From NCBI GenBank assembly GCA_021773835.1, contig JAJFJQ010000046.1, forward strand, positions 85,501 to 149,500: a stretch of DNA of 64,000 nt. The letters are read 5' to 3'. The DNA comes from Gammaproteobacteria bacterium (GTDB lineage: Bacteria > Pseudomonadota > Gammaproteobacteria > Ga0077536). How positions within the stretch are numbered: the first letter of the stretch is position 1; each line of letters opens with the position of its first letter. Of the stretch, positions 58,152-64,000 are shown in pieces. The notes under the pieces were generated by a model. It was not told the origin of the DNA, made no database searches, and was given only the letters and a program-made list of their open reading frames with translations. Both the position numbers and the translations under genes were made by a program.

Positions 58152-58469
58152 CTAAATGTCGACCACCTCGTTATTCGATTTAAAGAAGCGCACCTTGCGA
58201 TCATCTTCGAGCGTTTTAATACCAATCCGATCAGGCTTCTGAGTGATCGGGTTAAACAATGCGACATTCGATATATGGATCGGCGCTTCTTTCTCGACGA
58301 TCCCGCCTGGAATATTCGCTTGCGGGTTCGGCTTAGTGTGGCGTTTCACGAGATGCACGCCCTCTACGATCACCCGATCGTTATCCAAAACACGTAAGAC
58401 CGCACCGCGTTTGCCCTTGTCCCGCCCGGCCAACACGGAGATTTCGTCGCCTTTTCTAATTTTCTTCAT
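58152..58469 (-). CDS. rplX: Ribosomal protein L24
   Basis: 105 residues from ATG 58469 ([22 protein letters not shown]), the KOW motif at the N-terminus. [33 protein letters not shown] central segment follows. It starts large-subunit assembly. The open frame continues upstream without L24 similarity. Confidence 0.98.
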   Translation of the reverse strand: MKKIRKGDEISVLAGRDKGKRGAVLRVLDNDRVIVEGVHLVKRHTKPNPQANIPGGIVEKEAPIHISNVALFNPITQKPDRIGIKTLEDDRKVRFFKSNNEVVDI

Positions 58470-58485
58470 CGAAAATCTCCAGCCG

Positions 58486-58854
58486 CTATAATACTTCTGG
58501 CGCCAAAGACACAATGCGCATGAATCGCTCGCCTCTTAGCTCACGCGTTACGGGCCCAAAAATACGTGTGCCAATCGGCTGTAGCTGTTTGTCCAATAAC
58601 ACTGCGGCATTGCCATCGAATCGAATCAAGGATCCGTCCGGGCGGCGAACACCCTTCCGGGTTCTCACAACGACAGCATCAAACACCTCACCCTTCTTAA
58701 CTTTCCCGCGCGGAATAGCTTCTTTGACCGTGACCTTTATGACATCACCAATATTCGCGTAACGGCGGCGCGAACCACCCAGCACCTTGATACACATCAG
58801 ACGGCGCGCACCACTGTTGTCTGCTGCATCAAGCATCGATTGCATTTGTATCAT
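58486..58854 (-). CDS. rplN: Ribosomal protein L14
   Basis: 122 residues. [33 protein letters not shown] opens the protein; [28 protein letters not shown] closes it. L14 contacts the small subunit and the silencing factor RsfS. 38 bases separate it from rpsQ. Confidence 0.99.
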   Translation of the reverse strand: MIQMQSMLDAADNSGARRLMCIKVLGGSRRRYANIGDVIKVTVKEAIPRGKVKKGEVFDAVVVRTRKGVRRPDGSLIRFDGNAAVLLDKQLQPIGTRIFGPVTRELRGERFMRIVSLAPEVL

Positions 58855-58892
58855 TGTCCGGTCTCCGACCTATCTTCGGTTGCGCAGTTGTT

Positions 58893-59159
58893 CTAAATCT
58901 GAGGTGCGCGCTGAAGCACCTTTTGCAAACGCCACGATTTTCTCTTCGACAGTGGCCGGCATTCTGCAATCTCGACCGTGTCACCCTCGTTGCATTCATT
59001 GTTTTCGTCATGCGCCAAAAATTTGGTAGAGCGGCGAATGTATTTTTTGTATAAGGGGTGTTCGACCTGACGTTCGACCATTACTGAAATGGTTTTTTCC
59101 ATCCGGTTGCTCACGACTTCGCCGACGAGCGTCCGCGCCAAGGTCCCTTGTTCACTCAT
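58893..59159 (-). CDS. rpsQ: Ribosomal protein S17
   Basis: 88 residues. [39 protein letters not shown] is the OB-fold core. Its start overlaps the rpmC stop by four bases. S17 is a primary 16S binder. Confidence 0.98.
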   Translation of the reverse strand: MSEQGTLARTLVGEVVSNRMEKTISVMVERQVEHPLYKKYIRRSTKFLAHDENNECNEGDTVEIAECRPLSKRKSWRLQKVLQRAPQI

Positions 59160-59356
59160 GCTGCGTCACCCATTTTCTTTTCGCCAAGGATCAGTTTTAT
59201 TCGCGCTATATCACGGCGCACCTCACCGAAATCACTCGATCTTGGCGGTTGCCCCGAGCCGGCCTGCATGCGTAAGTTAAATTGTTCACGCCGTTTCTCG
59301 ATCAACAGCTCGTGAAGTTGATCTGCCGTTTTTTCGCGTAGTTCTTTTGCTTTCAT
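59156..59356 (-). CDS. rpmC: Ribosomal protein L29
   Basis: 66 residues. [31 protein letters not shown] with two helices and [14 protein letters not shown]. It sits beside the tunnel exit where trigger factor and SRP dock. Its ATG shares a base with the rplP stop. Confidence 0.98.
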   Translation of the reverse strand: MKAKELREKTADQLHELLIEKRREQFNLRMQAGSGQPPRSSDFGEVRRDIARIKLILGEKKMGDAA

Positions 59357-59769
59357 TACATCAATTTCCGCGTAGCAAACGCTGTTCGAACGGGCAGCTT
59401 CGCGCCGGCCAAGCGAAAGGCTTCGCGGGCAAGCTCTTCGCTAACGCCTTCCATCTCATACAACACGGTACCCGGCTTTATCTGGGCGACCCAATATTCG
59501 ACATTGCCTTTACCCTTACCTTGGCGGACTTCAAGTGGCTTCTTCGTGATGGGTTTATCTGGAAAAACGCGGATCCACACTTTCGCCCCACGCTTAACGT
59601 GGCGGGTAATGGCACGCCTCGCGGCTTCTATTTGACGTGCCGTCACGCGACCTCTGGTTGTTGCCTTCAGGCCGTATTCGCCGAAACTTATTTTGGCGCC
59701 GCGCTGCGCGAGGCCGCGATTTCGGCCTTTCTGCTGCTTTCTGAATTTAGTGGTTTTGGGTTGTAACAC
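59356..59769 (-). CDS. rplP: Ribosomal protein L16
   Basis: 137 residues. [44 protein letters not shown] and [29 protein letters not shown] identify L16, which helps place A-site tRNA. Three bases separate it from rpsC. Confidence 0.99.
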   Translation of the reverse strand: MLQPKTTKFRKQQKGRNRGLAQRGAKISFGEYGLKATTRGRVTARQIEAARRAITRHVKRGAKVWIRVFPDKPITKKPLEVRQGKGKGNVEYWVAQIKPGTVLYEMEGVSEELAREAFRLAGAKLPVRTAFATRKLM

Positions 59770-59772
59770 GAC

Positions 59773-60453
59773 TTAGCCCCCAGTCGCTGCCGTTTCGGTG
59801 ATCTCTTCTTCAGGCGTTTCCGGCTGCTGAATAATTTCACCTTTAAAGATCCAGACTTTTACGCCAATTACGCCATAGGTCGTATTGGCTTCGGCCAAGC
59901 CATAGTCGATATCTGCGCGTAATGTATGCAGCGGTACGCGCCCTTCGCGGTACCACTCAGACCGGGCGATTTCCGCACCGTTTAGTCTTCCTGCTACGTT
60001 GATCTTGATACCTTGAGCGCCCAAGCGCATTGAGTTCGAAACCGCACGCTTCATCGCACGTCGAAACATTATTCGGCGCTCGAGCTGTTGGGCTACGGAT
60101 TCGGCCACGAGATATGCGTCAAGCTCAGGCTTACGTATTTCCTCAACGCTGATATGTGCAGGAATTCCCATTAGCTGAGAAACCTGTTTGCGCAAAGACT
60201 CGATATCCTCGCCTTTCTTACCAATCACGATGCCGGGGCGAGCTGTATGGACGACGATCCGAGCGTTATTTGCCGGCCGTTCAATTTGGATCCTGCTCAC
60301 CGATGCATGCGCGAGCTTCTTTTTCAAGAATTCGCGGATCTCAAGGTCGGCATTTAGGTAATTCGCATAATTCTTCGTATCGGCGTACCACGTTGAAGTC
60401 CAATCCTTGACGATGCCAAGACGGAAACCATATGGGTGTACTTTTTGTCCCAT
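59773..60453 (-). CDS. rpsC: Ribosomal protein S3
   Basis: 226 residues from ATG 60453 ([18 protein letters not shown]). The KH domain has [20 protein letters not shown]; the C-terminal domain has [32 protein letters not shown]3 forms the mRNA entry helicase with S4 and S5. An upstream in-frame extension overlaps rplV and is not conserved. Confidence 0.99.
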   Translation of the reverse strand: MGQKVHPYGFRLGIVKDWTSTWYADTKNYANYLNADLEIREFLKKKLAHASVSRIQIERPANNARIVVHTARPGIVIGKKGEDIESLRKQVSQLMGIPAHISVEEIRKPELDAYLVAESVAQQLERRIMFRRAMKRAVSNSMRLGAQGIKINVAGRLNGAEIARSEWYREGRVPLHTLRADIDYGLAEANTTYGVIGVKVWIFKGEIIQQPETPEEEITETAATGG

Positions 60454-60455
60454 CT

Positions 60456-60794
60456 CTATTGCCCCGTTTCCGAAACGGCCACGGTTACGTGGCTCATCCG
60501 TTTCAAAATTTTGTTTGCCCGACCCCTGGCCCGCGGACGCCAACGTTTCATCGTTGTCGCCTCGTCAACCATGATTTCACTAATTGTTAGTTCATCAACG
60601 TCCGCAGCGTCGTTGTGCTCCGCGTTGGCTATCGCCGACTCCAAAACTTTCTTGATTATCTTCGCCGCTTTCTTATTGCTGAACGTCAACAAATTTATAG
60701 CGTTGTCGACCGGCATTCCGCGTATCTGGTCAGCGACCAGACGCACTTTTTGCGGAGAAATTCGCGCATTCTTGAGTTTCGCCAAGGTTGCCAT
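60456..60794 (-). CDS. rplV: Ribosomal protein L22
   Basis: 112 residues from ATG 60794, one codon inside a [39 protein letters not shown] and [25 protein letters not shown], the hairpin lining the exit tunnel, are intact. Confidence 0.98.
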   Translation of the reverse strand: MATLAKLKNARISPQKVRLVADQIRGMPVDNAINLLTFSNKKAAKIIKKVLESAIANAEHNDAADVDELTISEIMVDEATTMKRWRPRARGRANKILKRMSHVTVAVSETGQ

Positions 60795-60806
60795 CAAATC
60801 ACCCCG

Positions 60807-61079
60807 TTATTTCGCTTTCCGATCCGCGACGTGTCCGCGAAACGTTCGGGTTGGTGCGAATTCGCCGAGTTTATGCCCGACCATGTTTTCGCTTATGTAG
60901 ACCGGCATATGTTGTCTACCGTTATGCACCGATATGGTAAGTCCCACCATGTCTGGGACAATCATCGAGCGGCGCGACCAAGTTTTAATTGGACGTTTGT
61001 CATTGTTCGCTCGAGACGTATCGACCTTGCTTTGCAGGTGATGGTCGACAAACGGCCCTTTTTTAATAGAACGTGGCAT
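60807..61079 (-). CDS. rpsS: Ribosomal protein S19
   Basis: 90 residues. [19 protein letters not shown] and [24 protein letters not shown] are diagnostic. S19 pairs with S13 in the 30S head. 14 bases lie between it and rplB. Confidence 0.99.
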   Translation of the reverse strand: MPRSIKKGPFVDHHLQSKVDTSRANNDKRPIKTWSRRSMIVPDMVGLTISVHNGRQHMPVYISENMVGHKLGEFAPTRTFRGHVADRKAK

Positions 61080-61093
61080 AGCGTGCTCCGCAA

Positions 61094-61921
61094 TTAGCGT
61101 TTATTGCGTCGACGAACGATTGATTTATTCGTTCGCTTATTAGTTCGTGTCTTGTGGCCTTTCGTTGGCTGGCCCCACGGGCTAACCGGATGACGTCCGC
61201 CAGAAGTTCTACCCTCACCACCACCGTGTGGGTGATCGACTGGGTTCATGGCAACACCTCGGACCGTCGGACGCACCCCACGCCATCGCTTGGCGCCGGC
61301 CTTGCCGAGTGATCGCAACGAATGTTCCGAGTTTCCGACCTCACCAATCGTCGCACGGCAATCTGTCGAGACTTTACGCATCTCACCGGAACGTAGGCGT
61401 AGGGTTGCCGAGCTACCTTCGCGCGCAACATACTGGATACCGGCACCGGCACTGCGCCCAATTTGCGCGCCTTTCTCCGGTTGCAGCTCGACGCAATGAA
61501 CAATTGTACCGACTGGAATATTGCGTAATGGCAGACAGTTGCCAACTTGAATCGGAGCGTCTAATCCCGACCGGACGGTGGCGCCGGGGATCAGTCCTTT
61601 GGCGGCGATAATGTAACGTCGTTCACCGTCACCGTACAGGAGCAGCGCAATGTGCGCAGAACGATTTGGGTCGTATTCGAGGCGTTCAACCGTAGCGGAG
61701 ATCCCGTCTTTACGGCGCTTGAAGTCAATCACGCGATATCGTTGCTTATGCCCACCACCGCGGTGACGTACTGTAATTCGCCCGGCATTGTTCCGTCCCG
61801 AGGTACGTTTTTTCGGTTCTAGTAACGGCCCGTGCGGTTCACCCTTGTATAGCTCGGGTGTGACCACGCGAACCATTGCGCGGCGGCCTGCAGAAGTCGG
61901 TTTTGATTTTATTAGTGCCAT
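61094..61921 (-). CDS. rplB: Ribosomal protein L2
   Basis: 275 residues. [55 protein letters not shown] N-terminal part, then the C-terminal loop [25 protein letters not shown] with the conserved histidine near the peptidyl-transferase centre. It ends in a basic tail. Confidence 0.99.
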   Translation of the reverse strand: MALIKSKPTSAGRRAMVRVVTPELYKGEPHGPLLEPKKRTSGRNNAGRITVRHRGGGHKQRYRVIDFKRRKDGISATVERLEYDPNRSAHIALLLYGDGERRYIIAAKGLIPGATVRSGLDAPIQVGNCLPLRNIPVGTIVHCVELQPEKGAQIGRSAGAGIQYVAREGSSATLRLRSGEMRKVSTDCRATIGEVGNSEHSLRSLGKAGAKRWRGVRPTVRGVAMNPVDHPHGGGEGRTSGGRHPVSPWGQPTKGHKTRTNKRTNKSIVRRRNKR

Positions 61922-61942
61922 GCTTGTCTCAGTCTCAGTCCA

Positions 61943-62239
61943 TCAATCGCCGACCATGAAATCTAATTCGAAGCCCGTCTCAAGTTTGACGTAGGCCTTC
62001 TTCCAACCCTGTCGAATTCCAGCGTTACCCCTGAAATGCCGTGTCTTTGCCGGTACGTTGAGCACGGTCACGTCTTCGACCTTTACACTAAATAGCTCTT
62101 CCACAGCTGCTTTGATTTCGGGCTTCGTCGCGTCCGACAACACTTTAAAAACATATTGGCGGTTTTCATCGGCAGCGCGCGCCGCCTTCTCCGAAATTTT
62201 CGGTTCGACCAAAATCTGCAGCAAACGCTCACGGATCAT
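61943..62239 (-). CDS. rplW: Ribosomal protein L23
   Basis: 98 residues. [52 protein letters not shown] is the L23 core; [20 protein letters not shown] follows. Main docking point for trigger factor and SRP at the tunnel exit. Its start overlaps the rplD stop. Confidence 0.98.
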   Translation of the reverse strand: MIRERLLQILVEPKISEKAARAADENRQYVFKVLSDATKPEIKAAVEELFSVKVEDVTVLNVPAKTRHFRGNAGIRQGWKKAYVKLETGFELDFMVGD

Positions 62240-62856
62240 TTGAGCTGCTCCTCTATCCGGGTTAGAGCAGCTTGCGAAATGACGACCTTCTCAAACGCAA
62301 GCAACATTGCCGGGTCTATCGTGGCCACATCAACGAGTCCGACCCAGTACAGGTTCCGGGCAGCCAGATAAAGATTTTCGGTCACGTCCTCGGCGACGAT
62401 CAGAACATCTTTTGCCGCGAAGTTTTTTAAGGTCGATACCAACGCCTTCGTTTTTGGCTCAGACATCTCGCATGAGTCAACGACGACTAGGCGTTCGGCT
62501 CGCACCAGCTCAGAAAATATTGAGCAAAGTGCGTGGCGATACATTTTGCGGTTTACCTTTTGGGAATAGCTCCGAGGCTTAGCCGCAAAGGTCACGCCAC
62601 CACCCCGCCAAATTGGGCTTCGGATTGTACCCGCGCGTGCGCGGCCTAGTCCTTTCTGGCGAAACGGTTTTGCACCGCCTCCTCGCACCGCAGCTCGGCT
62701 CTTACTCGCCTTTGTACCGCGGCGTCCTCCGGCAAAATAGGCCGTGACGACTTGATGAATCAGCGGCTCGTTATAGGCGCGCGCGAAAACATCTTCTGAC
62801 AGAGCCAGATTCCCCGCCGGGTCGCCGCTAGTGAACGAACGGATCTGCAATTCCAT
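62236..62856 (-). CDS. rplD: Ribosomal protein L4
   Basis: 206 residues. The tunnel-lining loop is [35 protein letters not shown]4 in E. coli also represses the S10 operon by attenuation in its leader; here tuf lies only 23 bases before rpsJ, leaving no room for a comparable leader directly upstream. Confidence 0.98.
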   Translation of the reverse strand: MELQIRSFTSGDPAGNLALSEDVFARAYNEPLIHQVVTAYFAGGRRGTKASKSRAAVRGGGAKPFRQKGLGRARAGTIRSPIWRGGGVTFAAKPRSYSQKVNRKMYRHALCSIFSELVRAERLVVVDSCEMSEPKTKALVSTLKNFAAKDVLIVAEDVTENLYLAARNLYWVGLVDVATIDPAMLLAFEKVVISQAALTRIEEQLK

Positions 62857-62858
62857 GA

Positions 62859-63509
62859 CTAGTTATCCACACGCGCTTTGATTGATGGTTTGATCATAAG
62901 GTCCCCACCCTTGGCACCCGGGACCGCGCCTTTGATCATGAGAAGATTGCGCTCGCTATCGACTCGAACAATTTCTAGTCCCTGGATCGTTCGTCGTACG
63001 TTACCCATATGACCGGACATTCGCTTACCCTTGAAAACCCGACCAGGCGTCTGACATTGTCCGATCGATCCTGGGACTCGGTGCGATAAGGAGTTCCCGT
63101 GTGTAGCGTCGCCCATCTTGAAGTTGTGACGTTTTATGACCCCGGCGTAACCCTTGCCAATGCTGGTGCCCGTAACATCGACTGTCTGCCCCGCTGCAAA
63201 CAGTTCCGCGGTTAACTCTCTGCCGGTTGCAAGGTCTCCGACCTCACTTTCTCGAATGCGAAATTCCCACAGTCCGCGTCCAACATCGACACCACTTTTG
63301 CCAAATTCGCCGGCTGCAGGTTTGCTGATCCGGTTACGGTGGCGCCCGCCGGTAGTAATTTGGATGGCGCTGTACCCGTCGCTGTCTGCGGTTTTGATAC
63401 GCGTGATCCGATTCGGCATAACTTCGACCACAGTTACAGGAACCGACTCTCCGCTATCCGAAAATAAACGGGTCATGCCGCGCTTTAGTCCAATTAGTCC
63501 GAGTGACAT
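62859..63509 (-). CDS. rplC: Ribosomal protein L3
   Basis: 216 residues. [28 protein letters not shown] and the long loop [43 protein letters not shown] reach to the peptidyl-transferase centre. The glutamine that PrmB methylates in E. coli lies in the [10 protein letters not shown] stretch. Confidence 0.98.
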   Translation of the reverse strand: MSLGLIGLKRGMTRLFSDSGESVPVTVVEVMPNRITRIKTADSDGYSAIQITTGGRHRNRISKPAAGEFGKSGVDVGRGLWEFRIRESEVGDLATGRELTAELFAAGQTVDVTGTSIGKGYAGVIKRHNFKMGDATHGNSLSHRVPGSIGQCQTPGRVFKGKRMSGHMGNVRRTIQGLEIVRVDSERNLLMIKGAVPGAKGGDLMIKPSIKARVDN

Positions 63510-63527
63510 GCTACTTCGCTCCCAGCG

Positions 63528-63839
63528 CTAATTGAGTTTAATCTGCACGTCAACGCCGGCGGCGAGATCAAGTTTCATTAACGCATCGACGGTTTTATCC
63601 GTCGGGTTAACGATATCTAGCAGGCGCTTGTGCGTGCGGATTTCGTATTGATCACGTGCGTCTTTATTCACATGCGGTGAAATCAAAACGGTAAATCGCT
63701 CTTTTTTCGTAGGCAGAGGGATCGGCCCTTTGACCTGCGCGCCAGTACGCTTCGCGGTTTCCACGATTTCCCGCGTCGACTGGTCGATCAATCGGTGATC
63801 GAAGGCCTTGAGTCGAATTCTTATGATCTGTTGATCCAT
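63528..63839 (-). CDS. rpsJ: Ribosomal protein S10 / NusE
   Basis: 103 residues. [41 protein letters not shown] and [20 protein letters not shown] end ([28 protein letters not shown]). Besides its role in the 30S head it joins NusB in transcription antitermination. First ribosomal gene after tuf. Confidence 0.99.
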   Translation of the reverse strand: MDQQIIRIRLKAFDHRLIDQSTREIVETAKRTGAQVKGPIPLPTKKERFTVLISPHVNKDARDQYEIRTHKRLLDIVNPTDKTVDALMKLDLAAGVDVQIKLN

Positions 63840-63862
63840 TTCTGCGCTTCGCTCTTTAGCAA

Positions 63863-64000
63863 TTACTCAATTATTTTTGAAACAACGCCGGCACCGACCG
63901 TGCGACCGCCTTCACGGATTGCGAAGCGTAAGCCTTCTTCCATCGCGATCGGGTTGATCAGCTTAACTTCTACCTTCACGTTGTCCCCTGGCATCACCAT
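63863..64000 (-). CDS. tuf: Elongation factor Tu, C-terminal end (cut by the window edge)
   Basis: 45 residues before the stop: [42 protein letters not shown] sequence, the invariant end of domain 3 of EF-Tu. The rest lies beyond base 64000. It carries aminoacyl-tRNA to the ribosome with GTP. Only 23 bases separate it from rpsJ, so it is probably co-transcribed with the S10 operon. Confidence 0.97.
   Translation of the reverse strand: MVMPGDNVKVEVKLINPIAMEEGLRFAIREGGRTVGAGVVSKIIE

Overview
The window reads as chromosomal DNA of a gammaproteobacterium, probably a free-living and little-cultured lineage. The evidence is gene order. The cell-shape cluster mreB-mreC-mreD-mrdA-rodA-mltB-rlpA-dacC-dat followed by ybeD-lipB-lipA, the series pncC-recA-recX-alaS-lysC-csrA-tRNA-Ser, and the guaB-guaA-tadA row are all gammaproteobacterial arrangements. 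One secreted enzyme ends in a VPxPA-type sorting tail. No species can be named from the sequence alone.

Layout. Positions 1-16130 are an accessory metabolic region: the 3' end of a hydantoinase-B-type gene, an AtoE-like fatty-acid carrier, an outer-membrane barrel protein, a lipoprotein hydrolase opposite a FecR-domain protein, an OFA-type MFS carrier, a PQQ-type sugar dehydrogenase with a sorting tail, an NTF2-like protein, a 2-oxoacid decarboxylase next to an aldehyde ferredoxin oxidoreductase, a pyruvyl-transferase-like protein and a GMC oxidoreductase. From 16385 to 30288 come tRNA-Ser(GCU), csrA, lysC, alaS, recX, recA, pncC, tadA, guaA, guaB, xseA, lipA, lipB and ybeD. Positions 30289-35385 hold an inserted block: a 48-residue membrane protein, sixA, an unrecognised 377-residue helical protein, a double cyclic-nucleotide-binding protein and a YadGH-like ABC exporter. 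It splits the usual dat-ybeD junction. Positions 35386-44875 are the elongasome and peptidoglycan genes, and 45149-48353 is gatCAB. Positions 48354-50400 are a second small island with three 55-62 nt palindromic repeats, two related small membrane-anchored proteins, a DUF4177-like/membrane gene pair and an attC-like palindrome. From 50402 to the end runs the S10-spc-alpha ribosomal supercluster on the minus strand, from tuf (cut by the window edge) to rplQ, closed by an intrinsic terminator.

How genes work together. The minus-strand shape cluster encodes the cytoskeleton (MreBCD), the glycan polymerase and transpeptidase (RodA, PBP2) and trimming enzymes (MltB, RlpA, DacC). GatCAB corrects misacylated Glu-tRNA(Gln) and/or Asp-tRNA(Asn). 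The decarboxylase/AOR pair could turn a 2-oxoacid into an aldehyde and then an acid.

Start codons are noteworthy. recX has no ATG/GTG/TTG in the right place and appears to start at CTG inside the recA stop. mreC appears to start at ATT. guaA, tadA and rodA appear to use GTG. Functions were assigned by reading translated sequences; no database search was run.
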